NCBI GenBank assembly: GCA_033065855.1
Contig: JAVXUO010001037.1
Span: 248,001-312,000 of the forward strand
Length of the DNA: 64,000 bases
Direction: 5' to 3'
Source of the DNA: Escallonia rubra
Lineage: Eukaryota > Streptophyta > Magnoliopsida > Escalloniales > Escalloniaceae
How positions within the stretch are numbered: position 1 is the first letter of the stretch; each line of letters opens with the position of its first letter. The notes under the pieces are model-generated. The model ran no database searches. It was not told the DNA's origin and worked only from the letters and a program-made list of their open reading frames with translations. Below are positions 1 through 10,277 of this stretch, piece by piece. Both the position numbers and the translations under genes were made by a program.

Positions 1-380
1 ATGAGCTTCGAGCTCCATCTGCCCCCGAGGGCGCGTAAGAGGAGAACTTTAAGTTCCGTCAAACCCCCGAGGGTATTTACATGAGCTTCAAGCTCCATCC
101 GCCCCTGAGGGCGTGTACGACAAGAACTTTAAGTTCCGTCAAACTTTCATGAGCTTCGAGCTCCATCCGCCCCCAAGGGCGCGTAAGACGAGAACTTTAA
201 GTTTCGTCAAACCCTCGAGGGTTTTTTTATGAGTTTTGCGCTCCATCCGCCCCCGAGGGTGAGTAAGATGAGAACTCTAAGTTCCGTCAAACTCTCAAGG
301 GTATTTACATGAGCTCCATGCTCCATCAGCCCTCAAGGGCACTAATCAAAACTCTACGTTCCACTAGCCATCTAGGGCGG
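1..380. repeat. Tandem array, about 80-bp unit
   Basis: Units begin near 1, 81, 149, 228 and 309 with an ATGAGCT(T/C)-like start, followed by CTCCATC(C/T)GCCC, then AAGTTCCGTCAAAC and GAGGG blocks. Spacing is 68-81 bp and divergence between units is modest. The array may continue upstream of the window. Confidence 0.85.
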
Positions 381-1054
381 TCCCTCGAGAGATGAACACC
401 CCCAAGGGTGACATGATAGAGCTCGAGTTCTATCCGAACGGTTTAGCTACAGTTCTAACCCGTGAAACGGCAAAGTACTATGTGGGGATTCATCCCCCCA
501 CCATTCTTTGTCAATTCAAACCCTAGCCAAGCGTGAGTGCGAGGCTTCTTTGCCAGCTCTTAGCTGATGATAAGAGTTCGCGTCAAAGTAAAACGCAAGC
601 ATGATGTGGTCAGCTCGAGCTAAAGAACACACACTTGCGCAAAACGAACACCCTCCAAAAGAGAGGTGACCCCTCGAGTGGACATTAAAACACTTAGCAC
701 ATGCAACAACTTGCATGCACAACTTTGTGTCCTCTCCCTAGAGAGGCTACTATGGGGCACAGCCTCTAAAGGATCTCGAGATCCCATGATTCGTCTTCCA
801 AAAGATGATTCCGGATAGCCTGCTCAGGCGAAAAATTCTAAGACTTAGCTCTCGAGAGCTAAAGATCTAGCGCTCTACTTGAGCAAAATTCAAGGCTTAA
901 GTTCTCAAGAGCTTAGGTCCGAGCACATGGAGGAGAGAAATATTGTTATCCCTACAAGTGGATGGAGAATCCCTTAAAAATCTGACGCGTGTCTCGAGAC
1001 ACCAGGTATAAACTTCCTCAGCCAAACATCTTGGCTAAGAAAGTGGGGGGCTTA
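1..1054 (+). mobile_element. 3' untranslated part of an LTR retrotransposon, with minisatellite
   Basis: No coding frame is convincing here. The segment runs into a purine-rich tract (about 1,038-1,051) followed by an LTR starting TGATAT at 1,055, so it reads as the 3' internal region of a plus-strand element whose body lies upstream of the window. The first 380 bases are a tandem array. Plant Ty3/gypsy elements of the Tat lineage are known for hypervariable, tandem-repeat-rich 3' UTRs, which fits. The lineage assignment is inference, because no protein domain is visible. Confidence 0.6.
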
Positions 1055-1488
1055 TGATATAACTCAAATATAACTCCCAATAAATTAGGGATTACCCGGC
1101 AATCCCAGTCAAACTGGGAGATCGACAATTATCTTATCAGGATTCTAACTCTATCATCAGAGATTCACACATGATCCTTTAGGATCCTAATACAATCCTG
1201 ATTGGATTTGTTTATAGCTCAGTCCTACTGGGGCTCTTCTTCCTACCACTATATAAAGGGGTCTACCCCCAGGTATGAAGGGAATGACACAATTCATGCT
1301 TTTTCAGAGTTATTATTCTGTAGTTGCGCTCTGACTTAAGCATCGAAGAGTTCTCCGCCGGGAACCCCACTTGGCGGTCACTCGTTTTCTGTCTTGCAGG
1401 TCATCGGTCCAGTCTCGGGTTCCGCAACATACGCGGAGCATATTTTTAGCAGCAACAACCGTAATTCGTGTCCCACAATCATACATCA
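1055..1488 (+). repeat. LTR (3' LTR) of Ty3/gypsy-type element
   Basis: It starts with TGATAT directly after a purine tract and ends near ACATCA, an imperfect inverted match to the start. It contains a TATA box (TATATAAA at 1,250-1,257) followed by a leader. The 5' LTR and target-site duplication are outside the window, so the right boundary is approximate. Confidence 0.55.
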
Positions 1489-1599
1489 ACTTCATAAGTC
1501 AACTGAAAATATTTGCTTCCCACCATCATGATTCAACTTCACTCAAATGAAAAGCATCATCGCTACTTTATATATAACTACCCAAAACATGAGTCAAAA

Positions 1600-1755
1600 A
1601 TGCAAAAATCGCAAATCAGCAACTTTAAATGTTTCACAAATCGCAAATTTTAAATGTTTCACAAATCGCAAACTTTAAATGTTTCACAAATCGCAAATCA
1701 GCAACTTTAAATGTTTCACAAATCGCAAAAATCGCAAATCGCAAATTTTCCCTTC
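1600..1755. repeat. Short tandem repeat, about 30-bp unit
   Basis: Repeated blocks of AACTTTAAATGTTTCACAAA followed by TCGCAAA, four to five partial copies with internal deletions. No coding content is seen; it lies between the LTR and the next TIR element. Confidence 0.8.
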
Positions 1756-1797
1756 CTTTTCACTCCTTTCATGTACACCAACCATACCTAGTACTAG

Positions 1798-3275
1798 TGG
1801 CGGAACCTGGATTTCATCCCAGGGGGGCTAAAAATATATCGAAGTTAATAAATATTTTTATAAGTAAATAGCACACAAAAACAAAGTACACTTTTGACCA
1901 ATACGCTCGTCGAACTTTATCTCAAACATTAAGACCATAATCCAAAATATTCGGACGCAATCCAGGATCCGCAATAAGCTCGTCAGAGTTGAACTCATCG
2001 CTAACTCTGCTTGAATGTCCGGAATGAATATCACGATACACAATGGGAGCCTTGTTCCTTACTGTTGAAATATGAGACTGTTGAATAATATCGTGATTTC
2101 TACCATCATTCTTATTAGACTGTAATAATTTTCCACCTTTGCTTTCTTCGGAAAGAACTTTTCCATTCTGAAAAGAAAAAAAAATTAAGTATCAATCCAT
2201 CAATTATCAATCAAATAACCTAGTTAATTACAAATATTTTATTCTTTTACTTTTCCAGTCATATTTTATTATTGCGTTAACCTAATTAACCTAATTTCAA
2301 CCCACCATTCAACTAAATCACATATCCGACATCTCAATTCAATTGAGTCTCATCCTCCATCAACCATCTCAATTCTCAAATGCTCAATGTACAATTAACA
2401 ACATATAATCAGCAATTAATAATCTCAATTTTTAAATGCATAATTAACACAACCTAAAATTATCAATCAAATAATCAATGCTCAAATGAGATAAAAATCC
2501 AATTGGGTTACATCCTCCATCAACAATCTCAAATCGCAAGTGCTCAATGCACGATTAACATCCATAAAGCATCAATTAATAATCTAAATTATCAAATACA
2601 CAACTAACAACCTAAAATTATTAATCAAATAATCAATTCTCAATAGCAAAAGAAATTGTTCAAAATGCACACTGACCTCAGTCCTCAGAAATCAGAACGG
2701 CGTCGTTGTCGCAATGTCGCTGGCGTGGGTTCTTCGTCGTGACCACCGGTGACTGAAACTCAAAGTCAGATCTATAATTTCACTATTTTAGGCGCCGTGA
2801 CCGCCGACCGGCAATGGCGGAACTTCCTCGGTTCATTCGCCGACTCGTAGACGGTAGATCTAAGCTAGATCTACCAGATCTGATCTGGCCGGAGTTGCCG
2901 GAGTTGGGTGGGGACTGGCCGGAGTTGGGGTGGGGACTGCCGGACTGGGGAAGGCCTTCGTCGGCTTCGCGCTTTGGAATCGGGGCTTCGAGACTTCGAC
3001 AGGTGTGAGACCTTGACTTGACGGCGACCGGCGTTACCTTACCGATGAGGCGAAGAGCCGATGACTGGTGGCCATGGGTGGTGCCGGCGTGCCACGGTGA
3101 CTGAGAGAGTGAGAGCCGCACTTCCGTGAGCCCCTGCCGGTGAGCGGTGAGCCTGTGACTCCGGTCGGTGAGCCTGTGACTCCGGTCCGGTGAGAGTTGA
3201 CTGAGTGAGACAGTGAGAGCCGAGAGAGGAGGAGAGAGAGAGAGAAATGGAAAGTTGCGAATGAAAAAAAAACAC

Positions 3276-3307
<32 letters not shown>

Positions 3308-3378
3308 TTATTATTTTTTTTTTTCCAAAATCTGAGAAGGGTGCATTAGCCCCCCCTCATACATATGTAGTTCCGCCA
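1798..3378. mobile_element. Non-autonomous TIR transposon, hAT-like
   Basis: The left end TGGCGGAAC followed by GGGGGGCTA (1,798-1,830) is mirrored at the right end by TAGCCCCCCC and GTTCCGCCA (3,348-3,378). The ends resemble the common plant hAT-type GGCGGA(A/G/T)CC termini. A clean target-site duplication could not be read, so the superfamily is tentative. The interior is AT-rich on the left and GC-rich from about 2,690 to 3,240, where reading frames are open on both strands, as expected from base composition. No transposase domain is seen. A TA run and T run occupy 3,275-3,325. Confidence 0.65.
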
Positions 3379-5116
3379 CACTACACCATTTCACTCCACC
3401 CACATACACACACACAGTACACACCCCCATACACAAACATACACCCAGGCACACAAAACTTTCCCACCTCTTTCTTCTCTCATAGCTGCTCCTAGCTCCA
3501 TGGCTCCACAAAGACCCATTCCATGCTTCATAACAAACACACCACACACATACTTATATACATACACATGAACCCACGAAATCACACACTAACCCATCTA
3601 CAATCTGCCACTTTCAACATACTCCTCCAAACAAATCATTCATCACTGAATCACACACCCCTTCACTAATCAATAAATTCAATTTTATATAAAGAATGGG
3701 AGACTTAACGGCAACCGAAACGCAAATTTGTTGGAAATTTGCACCATGAAGAAACCTACTCATCTCGCCAATTTCAGTCATACACACACTCACACTTCAG
3801 CCCCTCTACAGATTAATAGCCCTTATTTCTCTTTTAAGCAAACTAAGTTCGTCAATGCTTCCCTATAGTTCCATAGCCACTGCTTTCATCTCCATCTCAC
3901 TTCTTTTATGCAAGCAAATGTTGAGCTCATACAAAAACTTTGCAATTTACAGTGTTGTTAGCAAATTACATGTATACAGTCTTCCCGCAAACCATCATCT
4001 TTTCTACCCCATCCACTGAGTAATCGCCTGGCTTGAAACTAAAAAGGAAGGGTTCCTTTCCAATTCTAATTGTTACCCAAAGACTCCAAAACAGAACACT
4101 TCTTCCAATATCCATAACAACAAATGGGCAAAAGAGAAGCAAAACCCATTTACGTAAATACATATATTACTATGACAGATGATATGTGTTGGTGGGCTGT
4201 GTCAAAGGGAATTGAACCATGGCTAATTAAACACTGAAATCTAGTAGGAAGCTTACCGAAATCTTGTCGCTACGTTCGCCGGAAATACTTGTCCGCAGCT
4301 CTCTCTTCCTTCCTCTCTTTCCCTTTTATCGTTCTTTCACTTCCTCTGTTTTCTTTCTTATCTTCTCTGTAACAGAAGAGCAGGATGCTCTCTCTCTCTC
4401 TCTCTCTCTAACTTTATTTCCTTTTGATTGTTGTAACCGATTGTCCAAATTAAAGTAAGATTTAAATTCACCATTAATTCCCTTCATTTGTTCCTCTCTG
4501 ATTTGCTTCCAAAGATAGAGAGTTGACTAAGCCTAAAAATTAGATTTTTGTATTCATTTAATTTAATTATGCTATAGTCCCAAAAAATTTCTTATAAACT
4601 TTAACTAATACACGCTCAACTAATTGTCGCTAAAAGTATAATGATGCTAAGGAAAATAATCCGTCGCTAAAAACACACATCGATGCTAAGTATTAAAAAA
4701 ATATATCGTTAACGGTAATTGTCACTAATTACATCGATCGATATCACTCATCATTAAACTATATCTTATAATTTCTAAAATTTGTCGTTAAAGATAACCG
4801 TTAAAATTTCAATCACGCTAATCATCACTAAGGTCGAAATGGGTATTCTTATAACTACTATCGTTACATCACGACTTAATTATAGTTTCTAAATATTATC
4901 GCTAAAGATAACAAAATTTCATCGCTAAAATTTCTAATAAAAATATTGACGCTAAAAATTTATTTGCTGCTAAAAAGTTACCGACAAAATTTCACTATTT
5001 GAAATCGACGTTAAACCTTTCGTATTAAAGTCTCTACTAAGTACGTTAATACTAAGAAAATAAATTGCCGTTTAAAAAATCAAATTTAATCTGTTAAATT
5101 ATATCGGGGTGTTACA
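3379..5116 (+). mobile_element. Degenerate LTR-like DNA ending GGGGTGTTACA
   Basis: There is no gene. The left part is rich in ACACAC-type motifs, like the right halves of the LTRs at 45.4-46.4 kb and 54.1-55.0 kb. The right edge ends with GGGGTGTTACA near 5,116, as many plant gypsy LTRs do. The part from 4,600 to 5,080 carries more than ten degenerate CGCTAAA/CGTTAAA motifs. A CT microsatellite lies at 4,388-4,411. No start, partner LTR or TSD was found, so this is a weak call. Confidence 0.35.
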
Positions 5117-5445
5117 TTGTATATGGTGCGGTTTGGAGAATCATCTGTGTAAGCAAGTGTATGCTCCGGTGATACATATACATCTTTTATTCCAATTAAA
5201 TGTTAAATTACGAGAAGAAAAAATAATTAGATAGTCTCTTTTTATTACCTTTTCACTTTGAAAAGAACATAAATATCTGCCAATATCGAGTGAAGCCATG
5301 TCATTCAAATTTTAGTTTTGAGAGCAGAACTTTGAAAGACCAATATTGCTCTATGCAATAAATGGCCATTGTCTTTGACTTTTAGACTAAATCTACTTTT
5401 AGGTCCGGCTCTTTAGTCAAGTGGTGCATATGCTCATGAATCTTT

Positions 5446-6056
5446 GGCCCTGTTTGTTTCACAGACAATGCTTCACGAAAAATACTTTTTGAAAAACTCT
5501 TTCTAAAATATGCTTTCCGAAAAATAGCATTTCCTGAAAACATTTTCATGAATTTCATTTTTTGTTGTTTGGGTGCCGTGCAATGATACAAATATTTATA
5601 CCAAAAAAAAGATATATTTTTCACTGTTTGGGCATTGTCTTGTGTGTGGGTGAGTGGGAAGGGGTGTGTGGGTATGGGTGTGGGTGGGGGTGAAGGGCGT
5701 GTGTGCGTTGGTGTATGTGTGTGTAGGGGATGGGTGGTGGGTGGGTGGGGGGTGTGTTGGTGGGGGTGGAGGGCATGTGTGTGTGTGTGGGGGGGGGGGG
5801 GGGGGGCAGGCGTTTGTGTCATGCGTGTGTGTGTGTGTGTGTGTTGGGGGGTGTGCGCGTGTGTGGGTGTGTGTGTTTAGTGGTCCGGAAAATGAGTTAT
5901 GGAATTTTAATCGGTAAGTGATTTTCTGACATTTTGTTCTTCAAAATAAATGTGATTGGAAATCATTTTCCATTGAAAAATCTTATACATGCACCAAACA
6001 CCGGAAAACGCGGAAAACCTTTTCCAAAAAACGATTTCCATGAAACAAACAAGGCC
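5446..6056. mobile_element. MITE with GGCC(C)TGTTTGTTTCA terminal inverted repeats
   Basis: The left end GGCCCTGTTTGTTTCA is mirrored by TGAAACAAACAAGGCC at the right end. The flanks allow a short TTT duplication. The MITE-free copy at about 11.95 kb supports a short (3-bp class) duplication, as in PIF/Harbinger elements. The ends carry AAAA(C/T)-rich subterminal blocks. The centre is a long GT-rich tract, probably expanded after insertion. There is no coding capacity. Confidence 0.7.
5638..5880. repeat. GT-rich microsatellite/minisatellite
   Basis: Imperfect (GT)n and GGGTGTG units, including a run of about 18 G near 5,789-5,806. Open frames on both strands are composition artefacts. Confidence 0.9.
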
Positions 6057-6120
6057 TTTATCTAGAAATAAAAATGTCATTGCAAGAAACCGTTGTTACT
6101 ATACTCTTAGCACGGATATC

Positions 6121-8960
6121 TGGGTTGAATTGACATTTGTTCAACACACGTAAACATTCTAACATGTTATTGATTAGAGTTTTCTAAACCTTTCTTTATA
6201 ATTAACACTTCCTTGGCGCTTCTAGCTTGTTTGCGAGTTTTTTTAGGAGAGAAAGAGAGGAAAAGAAAGGAAAGTGACTCATTTCTTTCATTTTCTCTAG
6301 TTTGTAAGTTTTCTTCAGGAGAAAAAAGAAGAGAAATGAGAGGAAAGCTTAGACCTCTTTTGTTTCTAAATCTTTCCTCCCAAAATTGAGAAGAAACGGA
6401 AAGAAAAGAAACTCTCGAAAGTAATATTTTAAAAATACCCATATTACCCTTGAAAATAATGAAGACTAAATTTCTAAGGACTTTTAGATTTTATGGTTCA
6501 TTTCAAGAACTTCCCATTTTAATTACAAACAAATGATTATTTTAGATGTTAGAGTTGACTCATGACTGGTCATTTTGCTTTTAGTGTGACATTAATCAGA
6601 TTTGGATATTGAAATGTTTGTAGTCAACTCAGAACTAATTCTTGTTTTTTTTTCTATTGTGACATTAACCAGTGATATAAGGTTTATTACATTCGTATGT
6701 GAAACCAATAAAACAACCCTAGAGGGGGGTGAATAGGGTTTTTGAAAATTAATGGGAAATTTAAACTAAGCACAATCATAAATCTCAATCAAACCAAGTA
6801 ATACTTCAATGAAGATGCTAACCAAACAATCTCAAATAATTAAAGAGCAATAAGTAAAGAAGTTGAGTTAGAGATACTTGACAAGGAGATTTAAATGGTT
6901 CGGCTTGAACTACCCTCAAACCTACATCCACCTCTTCAAGGAAGTCCCTTGCAAGAGCACTAGAATCCACTAGCAACAATCTTCTTCCGGGTCAAGATCA
7001 AAACCCTTACAACACTTGGTGATATCCCCACACCAAGCACAAGCCTTGAATCCACAAAGCTCACCCAAGACTTGACAAACCCAAGCGTTGATCACAATCC
7101 TTTTACAAAGATCAAATGTGTACAAAGAAACCCTCTTAAAAGGAAATGAGTACAAATGAAGCTCTAGTGCAATAGAGAGATGAAAGAATTGATGACTTGA
7201 AGGATGCTCACTCTTAATCAAAGAATTGCTCACAAAGATGCTCTCTTTAATGATGTAAAATCATGAAGATGAATAGAGATAAGTTTAATCTATGAGCCTT
7301 GATGTTTCTCTAATTAATGGAGGCCTAGAATGTGGTTTCCATGGTGTATGATGAAGCCCCAAATCATTTATATAGAGAAGAGATCAAATATAGCCGTTAT
7401 AGGCATAAAGTGAGCAAAACTGCCATTGCAGTCGACTGTATTCCCAATGCAGTCGACTGGATTCCCTCTAAAATAGCCGTTGGAGTCTTGTCCTCGAAAA
7501 TAGCCGTTGGAGCTGAATTTTGACCAATACAGTCGACTCTATTCCAATACAGTCGACTGTATTCCAATACAGTCGACTGCAATACCCTACTGCATTGGAA
7601 TACAGTCGGCTGCCTCACGGAATCTCTTTTCCTATTTTGAGCATAACTTTCTCTAGAAAAATTGGATTGAGGTGCCGTTTTTTGCGTTGAAAATCTAATG
7701 AAAAGTTTTATCAAGATATGAAAATATTACCACCAAAATAGTTTTTGAGAAAATCGGAGTGAGCTTCAAAGTTCACTTATTTTCAAGAACCACACTTGTG
7801 TGAAATGTTATGAACTCACATGCAATGCACAATGTGTCCTAAGGTATTTTTAGGTCATAGTCATCAATCCAAGCATTAAACCAAGACTAGTTACATAATA
7901 GGAAAGATCAATTATAATCGATAGTAACTTAGCCGATGCATTCTGTGTTGCTCTTCGACATTGGACTTGATGAAGCTTCTATAGCATGTCCACTATAATT
8001 TTAAGCTTCTTTGGCTTTAATCCATCTATCCAACTTCTCAAATGTGTCTTCATGAGTGTGCATGTATATACCTACTAAGAATACACTTAAAACACGCATT
8101 AGAACATAATCAATGTGTAGTTATCATCAAAACAAGATGTAAGCGTAGGTTATCCAACCATAGGGCTAACAATATGATATGAACTTTGTATGATATCATT
8201 GATGACTAATCTATTTTCCTGTTAAAATCGTGTTCTTTTTTAGTATCATACATCATGGTCTTAGTTAGAATTATGACGATATAGTTTAAGGGTATATATG
8301 TAACCAGATGTCTTTTCTTTTCTTTTCTGTTGAACTCACAAACAAGCGAAAGTGATGATACTTTCTTTTCTCTCTTAAACTCACAAACAAGAGAAAGGAA
8401 AATTGTCTTCCCTTCTCTTCCTTTCTTTTCTTTTCTCTCATCTCAAAACTCACAAACATGCTATTCATGATAATCCATGTACATTCCTTCTTACACAACG
8501 TACATCCATGCATCTCTAATTAAGTACATTTGGTTAGTAGCAATTAAAAACGGTGTACTTACCTCCATAGCTAATTAATTTTCATTTCAGTAACCCAAAG
8601 AGCAAATCATTATTGACGACCCTATTCTTTTGATACAATAAATGAAGCGAGAAAGGGTAGCAAATATACATGACTTGTCAAAAAGGGTGCTAATGTTTTA
8701 AGCAACAGTAGCAACACCCTTTATGCATATTGAAGGATCTTAATTTGTGCACATCTCAGGGTACTAGTTTAGGGCTATGAAGGTTGTCTAGTGGGAGCAG
8801 TTGTCGTATTGGCTGCTAATTAAATGTGTTGTTATTTTTATTTATTTGTAATTGGAACCACCAAACGATCTCTTGATGTTACTTTATGCACTTCAGTTAT
8901 ACTTGTTATGTGATATCAAAAGTTTTCTATCAGATGATTTTGGAAAAAAAAGTGAGGGTT
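6121..8960. other. Intergenic AT-rich DNA, no gene recognised
   Basis: Low-complexity purine/pyrimidine stretches occur at 6,230-6,420 and 8,310-8,460. Open frames there are short and lack family resemblance. A common plant repeat motif, CCTAGAGGGGGGTGAATAGG, lies at about 6,718-6,737 and suggests decayed transposon sequence downstream of it. The only ordered structure seen is the palindrome cluster at 7,420-7,620. Confidence 0.5.
7420..7620. repeat. Cluster of CAGTCGACTG palindromes
   Basis: The self-complementary decamer CAGTCGACTG occurs four times, with two further one-base variants. Two copies are embedded in larger near-perfect palindromes of about 18 bp (AATACAGTCGACTGTATT). A second direct repeat, AATAGCCGTTGGA, is interspersed. 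No function is known to me. Confidence 0.85.
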
Positions 8961-8963
8961 TAA

Positions 8964-10274
8964 GGGTCTGTTTGGTATGGCTTTCAGTTTTCAGTTTTTT
9001 TTCTAAAAAAAAAAGAGAAGAGTTCTGGTTTTTTTTTTCACAGTTTAAAAAATTGGTGGCTGTTTGACAGAGTTTATTTTTTCAAAAAACAGAAAAGAGC
9101 AAGCGTTTGACAGGACAATTCTTTGGGTTTATTTTTTTTAATATACATTTTTACATAATTAAACATTATTAAAGGTAATTAAGCAACTATATTACAATAT
9201 CTTACAAATAATTAAACATAATTATTTAATTATGTTTAATTAAATAATTAAGTTTGACCACCGACGCCAAGACCACCGGCACATCGCCGGCTTACACCTT
9301 GACAAAAAATCATTTGTCACCTTTTCTATCGAAGGTGTACAATATAACTACGATAAAATTATATGACTGTTTAATCGTTAAAATTTTGACTTTTATATTT
9401 GCAAAATTTGTAACTCATACAATTAAATAAAATACCATAAGTCCCACCTAATTCAGCTCTACCCCATCACCGCACCTAATTCAAACCCTAGCTCTACCCT
9501 CACCTAATTCAAACACCACAAGTCCCATCACCACACAGTGGCGGCGGCAACGACGGCAACGGCCACACAATGGTCCTCAGCCTCATCAACAAGCGCCTCT
9601 GCGCCCTGCGGAAGAAGCAGAACCGCATCACCCAGATGGAAGAGGCCGTGTCCCATGGCAAGCCCATCAACAAGGAGCAAGAGGAAACCTTAAAGTTCAA
9701 GCCCTCCGTCCTCGCCGCCATCGACGAGCTCGAGAAGCTCCGTCAGCCCCTCTCCGCTGCCGTCGCCGACGAAACCCAGCTCGCCCTCGAACGCCACACC
9801 CCCACCCAAAACCCACCAACCCCAGAAACCCTAGAGAAACAAGTCGATGATGACGTGATTGGGGATCTGTTGAACCTGCTCACGTTTGGGACCATGTTTG
9901 ATGTCAAGCCGATGGTAGGGCTTTCGGACGGAGGGGGAGAGAGAGAGAGAAGAAAGAGAGAGATGAAAGAATCGTTAAAAAGTGGGTTTTATACCCAGCT
10001 CGAAAAATGGCATTTTTGCTGCTAGTGAGGCTCGAATGGGCGACCTCATTAAACATCCTGAAGTCTCCGCGTGAAAAGAGAAGAAGAAAAGAGCTTTGAG
10101 CTCTTTTTAAAAATGGCCAGCTCTTTTTAATTTCTTGGGCTTTTTTTAAAAAGAGAATCTCTTGGGCTTTTTTTAAAAAGAGAAGTCAACCAAACAGCAA
10201 GCTTTTATGGGCTTTTGCAAAAAAAAGAGAAGAGGGTAAAAAAAAAGCAAAAAAAAAGCCTGTCAAACGGCCCC
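8964..10274. mobile_element. Non-autonomous TIR element (PIF/Harbinger-like) with captured exon
   Basis: The ends GGGTCTGTTTG (left) and CAAACGGCCCC (right) are imperfect inverted repeats flanked by TAA on both sides (8,961-8,963 and 10,275-10,277), the duplication typical of PIF/Harbinger elements. Subterminal parts share GTTTGACAG and GGGCTTTTTTT/AAAAAGAGA blocks. The centre, 9,480-9,980, is GC-rich and contains a host-like coding segment described separately. No transposase is present. The TIR match is short, so another superfamily remains possible. Confidence 0.6.
9570..9925 (+). pseudogene. Captured host gene fragment, Caprin-like N-terminal coiled-coil type
   Basis: An open frame reads NKRLCALRKKQNRITQMEEA, then GKPINKEQEE, IDELEKLRQPL and LLNLLTFGTMFDVK. 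This pattern resembles plant proteins with a Caprin-1-like dimerisation segment; the assignment is from memory and moderate. Codon content is GC-rich, unlike the AT-rich flanks. After GTCAAGCCGATG the sequence changes to GTAGGG and then a GA-rich tract, as if the copy ran from an exon into its intron. It lies wholly inside the TIR element at 8,964-10,274 and lacks the rest of the gene, so it is probably a transduplicated fragment. The frame continues to 10,025, but that part is not family-like. Confidence 0.5.
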
Positions 10275-10277
10275 TAA

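Larger units (their letters stand above)
5290..6180. repeat. Dispersed repeat copy interrupted by a MITE
   Basis: Flanks at 5,290-5,445 and 6,057-6,180 match, with many substitutions, one uninterrupted stretch at about 11,790-12,080. Shared blocks include AAATCTACTTTTA(A/G)GTCCGGCTCTTT and AATAAAAATG followed by ATTGCAAGA. The two copies therefore derive from one repeat, and only this one contains the MITE. Confidence 0.6.

Noticed and set aside
2783..3275. Protein-coding gene in the GC-rich part of the TIR element
   Set aside because: Overlapping frames on both strands, no domain and no splice context; treated as transposon interior.
5382..5921. Pro/His-rich and Gly/Val/Cys-rich open frames around the GT repeat
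   Set aside because: Produced by a simple repeat lacking stops in several frames.
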